A DNA stretch of 64,000 bases from Notolepis coatsorum (lineage: Eukaryota > Chordata > Actinopteri > Aulopiformes > Paralepididae), in contig OZ020598.1 in the NCBI GenBank assembly GCA_963971535.1, positions 95,235,315-95,299,314 of the forward strand, in the 5' to 3' direction. Of this stretch, positions 10,691 through 19,982 are shown one piece after another (within the stretch, counting starts at the first letter, position 1; each line of letters opens with the position of its first letter). A program made the translations under genes and the position numbers. The notes below the pieces were generated by a model. The model was not told the origin of the DNA. It ran no database searches and worked only from the letters and a program-made list of their open reading frames with translations.

Positions 10691-10899
10691 AGCCCGCCGC
10701 CCGCCAGGGGCGGTCTGTTTTTACCTTTGGCGCATGACACTTAGAGGGCTGCCCGCCGTGTGGCGTGTAGACGTGTAGTTCATAAGCAGGCCCCTAAAAA
10801 TATTTGTATGCGAACGGTAAAAATCAATTACGCGCACGCTGTGCGAATACAGATTATAGCCTCTCTCGTCTTTTTTTTCCTCCGCTGCGAGATCGTTAA

Positions 10900-11000
10900 A
10901 AAACTACAAGTCCCACATTGCACTCAAGCCAACGGTCCAATCACAGTAGAGTGAAGTGACTGGTTTCATGGGAAATAAAGCAAATGACCAATCAGAAGCT
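10900..11000. promoter_or_regulatory. ZNF143-like motif with CCAAT boxes (weak)
   Basis: ACTACAAGTCCCACATTGCA at about 10904 resembles the ZNF143/Staf vertebrate promoter motif (ACTACAATTCCCAGAATGC). Two CCAAT pentamers follow, at about 10936 and 10988. No first exon can be seen nearby, so this may be chance or a promoter carried by a repeat. Confidence 0.3.
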
Positions 11001-11314
11001 CTCATTTTTTTTGTTTACTTCCTGAAACTCCGCGATCAGGGCTCTCGTTTTTTCCGAGACACCAACTTATTATAGTCTCTCTTACCAATAGCAATAGATT
11101 TTAGAACACCTAGATTTATCGATAGCAATAGTAATATAACGTTAATGCAACAAAACGAATGCCTTGCTTTGTTAATCATAACGTTGATGCAGTAGCGTAT
11201 GTCGGTGTGTTGGCTGTAACGGACATGACAATAACATAACGTGTACACATTAAAATTGCGATAATCTATTCTAACATTTTCAAATCGATGCAGTTGAATT
11301 TCCCCCTTAGGATC

Positions 11315-11334
11315 GATGCATTGTTACACCCCTA
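11315..11334. other. Single hAT-like terminus
   Basis: The sequence ending TTACACCCCTA is the complement of the TAGGGGTGTAA-type end common in hAT elements. I did not find a matching left end or an 8-bp duplication. The surrounding 10700-11520 has no recognised gene. Confidence 0.35.
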
Positions 11335-11524
11335 CACCAAAGTCACTGGCCCACTGTGTATCTGTGTGTATAATAACTTGGCTAGCGTTATCAACAGCAG
11401 AGGTGGGCAATGGGTCCAGCTGCAGCACCGGAGTGCAAGCGATGTGATGTAATTGGCAGACTCGACTGTCAATCAATGGTCTACCTGACACGCAAACTCA
11501 AACAATGTTTCTGTACTGGAGGTG

Positions 11525-11670
11525 TGATTGATTGATTGATTGAAAACTTTATTAACAGATTGCAGAATGGGTACAATACAGTACAGCTCAATACACACAA
11601 TTGTTAAGGGGATGCAGACCAGAGAAAGACTTTCGTCTTGTTTACATCAGGGTCCCCCATTTCAATTAAT
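11525..11670 (-). mobile_element. LINE 3' UTR fragment with (TGAT)n tail
   Basis: The segment runs from a TGAT repeat at 11527-11542 through AACAGATTGCAGAATGGGTA, the joining site CACACAATTGTTAAGGGGAT and TCTTGTTTACATCAGGGTCC. The same 3' UTR occurs at 13956-14101 plus 17217-17280, at 61318-61443 and at 63656-63785. This copy shows the uninterrupted target (a TTAA in the middle) used by the TTAA element of stack 1. Confidence 0.85.
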
Positions 11671-12121
11671 CAGGAAAGTGTACAGTAGGAAAGTGTACAG
11701 TATTTCAATAGGCAACCCTGAAAGGATTATTTTTCTAGAAGAGCAACACAGCCAAAACAGACAGTGGAGCTGTTTGCAGATAGCAAGCATTTTGACTTAT
11801 TGCGTGGTGGCGATGTCTCGCAGATAATACAACTACAAGTATGATTATATAATATATATTTTATTTAAAAAAAAAAATTATATATAAAATATATATTGGC
11901 AGGTAAGAAATATGCTTGGCGGGTAGACTCTTCCCATCTACCCGCCACTGGCCGGTGAGTCAAAAAGTTAATTTCGCTCCCTGGATGTAAGGCTTCGTCC
12001 ACATTGCAGCCGGCTTGTGGGAGGCATGGCCTAACAGCGTTCGAGACAGGGGAGGGTAGAATTGGACGATACGAAATTGGGATGGGAGAAAAATGTAGAT
12101 AAAAAAAAGAAAAACATAGAC

Positions 12122-12196
12122 AATATCCCATCATCATATAGGAACAAACATCAACAAACTAAATATCTAACTATAAAGGAAGGAATCTCTGATTAA
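12122..12196 (+). repeat. Fragment of a dispersed repeat (AACTATAAAGGAAGG family)
   Basis: The sequence ATATCTAACTATAAAGGAAG and its flank CAATATCCCATCATC match the minus strand at 26630-26703 and the plus strand start of the 33752-34570 repeat. Bases 11670-12120 contain AT-rich sequence with no recognised feature. Confidence 0.7.
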
Positions 12197-12232
12197 AAAT
12201 ATATTTCTTCAAATCAATAAAATCTATGTATG

Positions 12233-12725
12233 TGTAGCCGGTACAACACTGTACCTGCCAAACACTTCGACCATGCCTTGAGTGGGAGTCGAACCCCGGG
12301 TGTCCGCACCGGGGCCAGCAACACAGACCGCTGTGCCAAGAAAGGATATCCTCTCTAAGCGCTCAGTCTGGATGCCTCAGGGGAGTGAGTTTTACTTCTA
12401 TGTACCGTAGTCACAATATCGCGGTACATATCCGTTACATTCACCCCCCCTAAACTCACACCACTCAGGCATCCGGGTCAAACGGCACCACTGTAGCCGG
12501 TACAACACTGTACCTGCCAAACACTTCGATGCCTTGAGTCGGATTCGAACCCCGGTCTCCCGCACCGCGGGCGACACCACAGACCTTTGCGCTAGGAAGG
12601 AATTCCCTTCTAACTAACCATGTCTATCCTGTCTCTGAGGATCAGGGGAGTGCGTTTTACTTCTATGTACCGCTACCGAGCCAGCCACGTCTCTGGTCAC
12701 ACTATCGCGGTACATATCCGTTACA
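12233..12725 (-). mobile_element. TRIM-like mini-LTR element with tRNA-like LTRs
   Basis: Two direct repeats, 12233-12439 (207 bp) and 12492-12725 (234 bp), each start TGTAGCCGGTAC and end ATCCGTTACA. They are separated by only 52 bp. Read on the minus strand, the LTRs are TGTAACGG...GGCTACA. The internal segment begins with a primer-binding-site-like TGGTGCCGTTTGACCC and ends with a polypurine-like TTAGGGGGGGTGAA beside the next LTR. Each LTR contains a tRNA-like stretch with A box TGGCACAGCGG (12329-12341 region) and B box GGGTTCGACTCCC or GGGTTCGAATCC. There is no coding capacity. No clean target duplication was found; the flank is a 29-bp repeat. Confidence 0.7.
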
Positions 12726-12916
12726 TTTGTATTGAATCTAGAATATAATCGATGCATATATTGAATCTAGAACCGAATATAGGCATGTATTGAATCTAGA
12801 ACCGAATCTATGCATGTATTGAATCTAGAATCAAATATATGCATCTATTTAATCTAGAATCAAATCTATGCACACGCATCAAAATTGAATCGTGAAATTT
12901 CAGAATCCCTGCACCT
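12726..12916. repeat. Degenerate 29-bp tandem repeat, possible hAT end
   Basis: Five to six units built on GTATTGAATCTAGAACCGAA and ATATGCAT. The right edge TTTCAGAATCCCTGCACCTCTA resembles a hAT terminus (TAGAGGTGCAGGGATTC), but its partner was not found. Confidence 0.6.
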
Positions 12917-13131
12917 CTAATAACAGCTCAAAGAAGTAACTAGTAATAACTAGTTTGCTACAATTGAGTTAATTTGAGTAGTTCAAAAACATTCACAGCA
13001 ACTGTGACTATTTTGTTTATCACCTGCTAGCACAGGTTAGCCAGTGTTAATCTCCCATAGCAACTGATCACATTGGTCCCAGAATTTGATTACATTTGAA
13101 AGTTTCATGGCTTACTCTCCTTTCAATTAAC

Positions 13132-13415
13132 TAGGGCTGACCTCGACTAGTCGACTAATCGATCGAAAGGAGCCTTAGTCGACTGCCAATCTCTCAGTCG
13201 AATGCAAAAATAAGAAAATGTAATGTATATATATTTTTTGGGATCATTCCATTTGGGCTGTGGGGGTGCTTCATGTCTGATTTAAGTGTAAGTTAAATCA
13301 GAGATTAAGCACCCCGCACAGCCCACATGGAATGATAAAAAAAAAATCTAAATCAATCGACACATTTTGACCAATCAAAGTCGACTATACAAATCCTTAG
13401 TTGGGGACAGGCCTA
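13132..13415. mobile_element. hAT MITE, 284 bp, 8-bp TSD
   Basis: The left end is TAGGGCTGACCTCGACTAG and the right end is the complement of TAGGCCTGTCCCCAACTAAG. The 8-bp flanks are CAATTAAC and CAATGAAC (one mismatch). The centre holds a strong hairpin whose arms contain GGGCTGTGGGGGTGCTT. There is no coding capacity. Confidence 0.8.
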
Positions 13416-13955
13416 CAATGAACAGCAGGCCACGCTGTTGGCTGTGCTCCGAGAGGGTGCACTAAAACCAATCCGGTTTTCTGTTGGCCTGCCAAGTGGT
13501 GTCACCAGGGTTGCATAAAACAAAATAACACCACCACGATGTTCCTTGTTGAAAAGTACGTACCCGACCTGCCTGCCGGTCTGAGACAGGGACATATTTT
13601 GAAGTTCTTTTTTGGCCCGTGCCATGGGGGAAAACCTTTGTTGTGCTGCATAGCACACAGCGCCGGGCTTGAGAAGTTATATAGAGCTTGCTCTATTTCA
13701 GCTGGACATGTACACGTACTGTTGCTTATTTTATTAACTTACCAGTATACAAAATAACTCTAATAATATTAAAGTGAACGTCTATCATTCGTCTATCACA
13801 GTTCTACCTGGGTAAATGTGGAGCCTTGTCTTCAACTGCAGTCCGAGAGGCACAAGTATGGCTTGTTCCCTATATGAATCATTCTCAGTTACTTTACACT
13901 CAGTGTTGCCTTTTACAAATGTATGGCATACTATGCATCCATCCATCCCTCCATT
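13416..13955. other. No recognisable feature
   Basis: Both strands were read. Short frames only; no element ends or conserved protein motifs seen. Confidence 0.5.
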
Positions 13956-14101
13956 CCTTTGTGAATGATGAATGAATGCATGAATGCATGAATGAATGAA
14001 TGAATGAATGAATGAATGAATGAATGAATGAATGAATGAAAACTTTATTTAACAGATTGCAGAATGGGTACAATACAGTACGGCTCAATACACACAATTT
14101 A
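13956..14101 (-). mobile_element. 3' end of the host LINE, (TGAA)n tail
   Basis: A TGAA microsatellite (about 13963-14040) marks the 3' end of a minus-strand LINE. It is followed by AACAGATTGCAGAATGGGTA and the stretch CTCAATACACACAATT. The LINE then breaks at the TTAA target and resumes at 17217 (GGGGATGCAGACCAGAGAAA), as shown by the unbroken copy at 11525. Confidence 0.85.
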
Positions 14102-14796
14102 CTATGCCGTCCGTCCACGTATATATACGTGTTTTGAAAAAGCGCAATGTGGACCAGAGCCACAAGTATATACGTGACGAGTTGTTATTGTTTTTGTGAG
14201 GTTCGCCTCTTCCCTGGACCTTTAATTCCTGTTCCCTGGACCTTTAATTCCCTGTCTCCTCACCTCACCAGCCCCCACCCTCGCGTTTCGTTGTTTATGT
14301 ATTGCATTCCCTGCCTCGCTCCGTTCCTTTAAGGTACTGTGAGGTTCGCCTCTTCCCTGGACCTTTAATTCCTGTTCCCTGGACCTTAATTCCCTGTCTC
14401 CTCACCTCACCAGCCCCCACCCTCGCGTTTCGTTGTTTATGTATTGCATTCCCTGCCTCGCTCCATTCCTTTAAGGTACTGTGAGGATTCTGTGTTGATT
14501 GGTCCGTGCCGAACACACACTTCTAAGTCAAGTATCAATTACCATCACGCACCTGATGTGTGTTCTAATTAGCGCCCCAGTGGGCTTTAAATACCTCGCT
14601 CTCCCCCCCAGTCCTGGTCGGGTCGTTCTCTATCTGTAGGCTCCTACGGGAGTTTCTGTTTCTGTATTCTGTATGCTGTTTCATCTCCGGCGTGAGACGA
14701 GGTGCCAGCCTTCGCCACCTGTCGCCGTTTGCCTGGAGTGGGACACAGCCTGCGCTCTCTAATTCTCTACGGGAGGTATTCCAGTGTTCTACTCCA

Positions 14797-15235
14797 GACC
14801 CCGCGCAGACGCGCTCCTACAGCAGACGCGCTCCTACAGCAGACGCGCTCCACTCCAGACCCCGCGCAGACGCGCTCCTACAGCAGACGCGCTCCTACAG
14901 CAGACGCGCTCCTACAGCAGACGCGCTCCACTCCAGACCCCGCGCAGATGCGCTCCTACAGCAGACGCGCTCCTACAGCAGACACGCTCCTACAGCAGAC
15001 GCGCTCTACTCCAGACCCCGCGCAGACGCGCTCCTACAGCAGACGCGCTCTACTCCAGACCCCGCGCAGACGCGCTCCTACTGCAGACGCGCTCCTACAG
15101 CAGACGCGCTCCACCCCAGACCCCGCGCAGATGCGCTCCTACAGCAGACGCGCTCCTACAGCAGACGCGCTCCACTCCAGACCCCGCGCAGATGCGCTCC
15201 TACGGCAGACGCGCTCCTACAGCAGACGCGCATCG
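14797..15235. repeat. GC-rich minisatellite, mixed 17- and 27-bp units
   Basis: Units CTCCTACAGCAGACGCG (17 bp) alternate with CTCCACTCCAGACCCCGCGC plus AGACG. All forward frames stay open because the units lack stops, so the long frames here are not evidence of a gene. Confidence 0.95.
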
Positions 15236-15910
15236 CTCTCTAATTCTCTATGGGAGGATGCGTCTCTCCTAGCCGGCGCGCTACTACTCCAGACGCGCAT
15301 CGCTCTCTAATTCTCTACGGGAGGATGCGTCTCTCCGAGCCGGCGCGCTCTCCGAACCGGCGCGTTCTCCAAGCCGACGCGCACCACTTCAGACGTTTAG
15401 CCGGCGCGCTACTACTCCAGACGCGCATCGCTCTCTAATTCTCTACGGGAGGATGCGTCTCTCCGAGCCGGCGCGCTCTCCGAACCGGCGCGTTCTCCAA
15501 GCCGACGCGCACCACTTCAGATGTTTAGCCGGCGCGCTACTACTCCAGACGCGCATCGCTCTCTAATTCTCTACGGGAGGATGCGTCTCTCCGAGCCGGC
15601 GCGCTCTCCGAACCGGCGCGTTCTCCAAGCCGACGCGCACCACTCCAGACTTCTAGCCGGCGCGCTACTACTCCAGACGCGCATCGCTCTCTAATTCTCT
15701 ACGGGAGGATGCGTCTCTCCGAATCGGCGCGCTCTCCGAACCGGCGCGTTCTCCAAGCCGACGCGCACCACTCCAGACTTCTAGCCGGCGCGCTACTACT
15801 CCCGATGCGCATCGCTTCCTAATTCTCTACGGGAGGATGCGTCTCTCCGAGCCGGCGCGCTCTCCGAGCCAGCGCGCTCTTCAAGCCGACGCGCTCCACT
15901 CCAGACGTCT
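15228..15910. repeat. 128-bp tandem repeat inside the large LTR
   Basis: About four full copies of a unit of about 128 bp, beginning GCATCGCTCTCTAATTCTCT and containing GAGCCGGCGCGCTCTCC and AGCCGACGCGCACCACT. The first copy is shortened and the last is diverged. The CpG density is unusually high for this window. Confidence 0.9.
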
Positions 15911-17216
15911 AGCCTGCGCACTCCTACTCCATCCCTGTAAGCAGCTCTAGCCCTCGCCCTGTCCAAGGCCTTAACCCTGTTTTCTCTGTCCCTGTCTCCA
16001 GCCCGCCTCCCCGGGCCTCTGTCCCTGTTTCCCCTCTCCATTGCCCCTGTTCCTGCCCTGTCCTTTGCCCTGGCCCTGTCCTTTAGCCTTAGCCCCTTAG
16101 CCTGCTCGCCTCTTAAAGGCACAGTGCCAATTTTCCCTAATTCTTGTTTCCAGTATTTTGTGTTCTCCCTTAGCCTTCCCCTTAGCCTAATCGCCTCTTA
16201 AAGGCACATTGCCCTTTTTCCTTGTTCCAGTATTTTTGTGTTCTCCCTTAAAGGGACAGTGCCGCTTTTTTGTTTGTATTCAATAAATGCCCTGTTCTTG
16301 GCTTACTCTCATACCTGTCTTGTGTTGTGCGATTGGGGTCGGTTACAAACCATAACAGTTTTATTCCATATTGATAACGGATCTTAGGTACCCGATCCAC
16401 TACCAGCATCTTTTCACATATTTGATTTTCTAAACATGCAGTACCGGCCATACCCGCTTAGGGGCGCCATCGCTCCACTGCAGTATCAATGTGAATTTAA
16501 AAAAAAATCTAAAAGTACAATTCTGTGGGCGGATCATAGTTCCTTGATCCCAGCCGAACATCCTCCATCTTGGATCAGTTTGGCGAGCGTTTTTTTCAGC
16601 GTGGAATAATGGGATTTATGATTAGCCAATGTGCATATCGATCTACCAGAATCCGATGACTGGTGAGGAAATGCTGCCGGCGATCACATGGCCTCACGGT
16701 AGGATAATATTACCCCAAATTACAGCTGGATTGGACATTGTTTTATAACGTAACGTGATTGGTCAATGAAAATGCTATATTGAACGCACACTGTATTGCG
16801 GATCAATAATAGTAATCGGCGTTCCCCGCCGCCCCCATTTCATCCATAGATGCTCTGTAATAGTCCGGATGCTACGCAGTTTGTTTTATTTCATTCGTAT
16901 ATATACAGCAGAAATGGCGTTTGATATAACGGCGCCAACGTTTAGCCTATTATCTAGCTTCCTGCAGAAAAGCCTAGACGAAAAGTGTGTTATACCTTAT
17001 ATTCACGACGCTATAAAATGACAACCAATCAATGGATTTTTATTTTCTTTAAGCCATTATGAAGGCACGGTTTATGCACTCAAGTGACAATGAGAATGGA
17101 CAGATAGCAATATTATAAATGATATATAACGCTCTTTGAAAGTACATCGGTTTGTTTACTTTCTGCTGTCCTCTGAGGCCTAAATCCGCGGGCCGCGCCT
17201 GTCGTCATAGTGTTAA

Positions 17217-18889
17217 GGGGATGCAGACCAGAGAAAGACGTTGGTCTTGTTTACATCAGGGTCCCCCATTTTCAATTCATAGTGACATTTATGGCATACA
17301 CAACATACATGACATCATGACATTTATGACATACAGGTATATAGTAGGCTACTGTTACATTTGTGACATAATACGATATGCAAATATACAGTACCCAGAG
17401 ATCCTACGGTGGGGAGGAGACTGTCCATTAGGAGGGGGTGGGGGGGGGGGGGGTTTGGACATTTATGGTGGCCAGTTTCAAATTGTAGCCTCCCGTAGCT
17501 GCTCTTTGAGAGTGGTTTTGAATGTGGGTAGGGATTCACATATTTTTTCGGCTGTGGGTAGGGCGTTCCACATTGTTGTGGAATAATTGCAAAAACGTGT
17601 TTAGTCCCTTGTTTGGCCGAATCTGGGTTGCACCTGATTTGTGGAACTCCCTCTGGTGTTGTGGGCGTGGTATTCACTGACTTTTGGGAAGTATTTTGAC
17701 ATGTACATGGGTACCTGAGTAGTGTAGTGTATCTTGTAGACCAGGCCCATTGCAAGTTGCTGTACTCTGTTGTCTACTCTAAGCCATCCTAGGTAGTCAA
17801 AGTGGGCAGGGGTGAGGTGGGATTTAGGAGTAAGGTCCAGTAAGGTCTGACCAGTTTGTTTTGTGATGTTTGTAATCTTGTTTTAGCGCCTTTGAGGTGC
17901 TTTGGTACCATGAGGTGCAATTCAAGCATAGTCGTAGTACCCTTGAATGAGTGCTCCTGCCAGAGTTTTCAGGGTATTCTTGTTTACCAGAGAGGAGATC
18001 CGGTACAAGAATCTACTTCGTTGGTTTGACTTTTTTTGAATGACATTGGATGCCATTTTGTCACAGGAAAGATTTGCCTCTAGGATGGAACCCAGGTATG
18101 TAATTGAATCTTTCCTTGTGACAATATTGTCACCCACTGTAACTGAGAAGCCGTCGGTCTTGCTGAGTTTGTTATTTGATCCGAAGAGAATGGACTCTGT
18201 TTTACCCAGGTGTAATGATAGTTTGTTATCAGCGAGCCAGGTGCAGATTCTGCCGAGTTCCGAGCTGAGGGTTTTTCAATATGTAACTTGTTCTTGTCAG
18301 AGACCAGCAGGGATGAGTCGTCTGCGAACAAGAACAAGTTGCAGTCACAAGCTGACAACATGTAATTTGCATAAATTAGAAACAGTAACAGTTCTAGTAT
18401 GCTTCCTTGTGGAACACCACAGCTGACTGGGAGGGGGGGATAGAGTACCGTTTACTCATCTGTTCTACTTCTCTCCCCTCCAGGTAGGATTGCATCCAGC
18501 TCACTGATAGACTATCAAAACCAATTGCTTTTAGCTTGTCAATCAGGATGGAGTGATTGACAGTGTCGAAGGCCTTTTGTAGGTCCAGCATGACCATGCC
18601 GCAGTATTTGCCCGCGTCCACCTCTTGTTTGATGTGTTCGTTCAAATAGAGAAGGCATGTGTCAGTGGAGTGGGATGTTCTGAGGCCAGATTGGAATTCG
18701 TAGATTCGATTTTTTTCCACAAGGTACTTTTCGACCTGTTCGTAGAAAATGTTTTCCATGACTTTCGAGATGGAGGTAAGAATAGAAACAGGGCGGTAGT
18801 TGCCTGGGTCTAATTTGCTGCCTATTTTGTGCAGGGGGGTCACTCTCGCAATTTTGATGTCTTTGGGGACGTGTCCCTGTTTTATCACT
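17217..18889 (-). pseudogene. Host LINE body: RT and C-terminal domain (CR1/L2/Rex type)
   Basis: On the minus strand, fragments read VTPLHKIGSKLDPGNYRPVS, LTSISKVMENIFYEQVEKYL, MVMLDLQKAFDTVNHSIL (catalytic aspartate of motif A), LFLFADDSSLL (FADD box), then SITYLGSILEANL and a C-terminal NTRGS...QVQPRF-like stretch near 17660-17720. Frameshifts divide these fragments and the YRPVSIL to FADD order is conserved. This is one LINE copy whose 3' end lies at 13956-14101 and whose 5' piece lies at 25131-25282. Roughly 80 codons between the 5' piece and the RT are missing. Confidence 0.85.
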
Positions 18890-19982
18890 TTAAGGACCAG
18901 CCACGTATATATACGTGTTTCGGTGCCATGCGTTGTGGACCAGAGGCACGTATATAGCCGTGGCAAGTTGTTATTGTTTTATTCCATATTAATAACCGGA
19001 TCAAGATCCCAGATCGACTCTGCAGATCTACCCGCCTCTGTGGAATCGGCAACATGCAATACCGGCCAGATCCTCTTAGGGGCGCCATCGCTCCACTGCA
19101 GTATCATTTTTTTTACCCACCAACGGAGTATCATATTACTCTGATCACAAACCAACAGCATGCACCGTGTATCACGTTTCGAAGCGGAGATTTCACCATG
19201 GAATAAGGGGATTATCATCAACCAATGGACATATCGATCTACCAGATGCCGATCGATAAAGGGGAAATGCTGCCGGGTATCACACGGGCTGACGGTAAGA
19301 CATTTATCACCTAATTTATAGCCGGATCGGAGCTTGCTGTGCAACGCAAGCAATCGATCTGTGAATGTGGCTACTTACACGGACACTGTATTGGTAATCA
19401 ATAATACTAATTGACGTCCCCCGCCGCCCCCCTTTCATCCATAGATGCTCTGGAATAGTCCGGATCATAAGCAGTTTGTGTTATTTCATTAGCATATATA
19501 CAACGGAAATGCTGTTGAATATAACGTTAGTAGCCTTTAGCTCTATAACTAGCTTTCCAGAAAATAGATGATACGAAATCTGCGATAAAGCTTATATTCA
19601 CGGCGCTATAAAATGACAACCTACCGATGTATTTTTTTTCTTCTTTAAGCCATTTTGAAGTGACGGTTTATGCACTCAATTGACAATGAGAATGGACAGA
19701 TAGCAACACTATAAAGTATAGATATAGCTGTTAGAAAACCCACATGTTTGTTTACATTCCTGGGTATAGGGGGCCTTATAATAGGACGGTGGGGTTAGGG
19801 TTTAGAGTAGAAGGAGGGGGGGTTGTAGCTGGGGTGGTATTTTTATGTGTTTTATGTACTGTTGTCTTATATGTGTGTAATTGTTCCTCCTCTGAACTCC
19901 TGGGATTGACCGCCCGGGCCCGCCGGGATCAGCACGGCTGGCTGCACTGGTATGTTCTCTACGCATTTATACAAGCTCGACC

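Larger units (their letters stand above)
14195..16357 (+). mobile_element. Oversized solo LTR, 2163 bp, TSD GTTTT
   Basis: It starts TGTGAGGTTCGCC and ends CCATAACA, with GTTTT on both sides (14190-14194 and 16358-16362). The empty site is seen in the paralogous TTAA element (GTTATTGTTTTATTCC at 18973). Features in order are a tandem duplication of the first 143 bp (14195 and 14338), a TATA-like CTTTAAATACC at about 14586, two GC-rich tandem arrays (14797-15235 and 15228-15910), CT-rich sequence and AATAAA at about 16282 followed by TGTGTTGTGC. No internal region remains. Confidence 0.85.
14102..17212. mobile_element. TTAA element copy A, split by a solo LTR
   Basis: Left part 14102-14189 begins CTATGCCGTCCGTCC and contains the palindrome CACGTATATATACGTG. 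Right part 16363-17212 ends GTCGTCATAGTG before TTAA (17213-17216). The left TTAA is eroded to TTA. Without the LTR and one duplicated pentamer it is about 943 bp. It is paralogous to copy B at 18894-25126, sharing GTTGTTATTGTTTTATTCC, TTAGGGGCGCCATCGCTCCA and TTTCATCCATAGATGCTCTG. There is no transposase frame. Confidence 0.8.

Noticed and set aside
14692-15310. Long forward frames with RSYSRRAPTADAL repeats
   Set aside because: Products of the GC-rich tandem arrays inside the solo LTR, open in all three forward frames.
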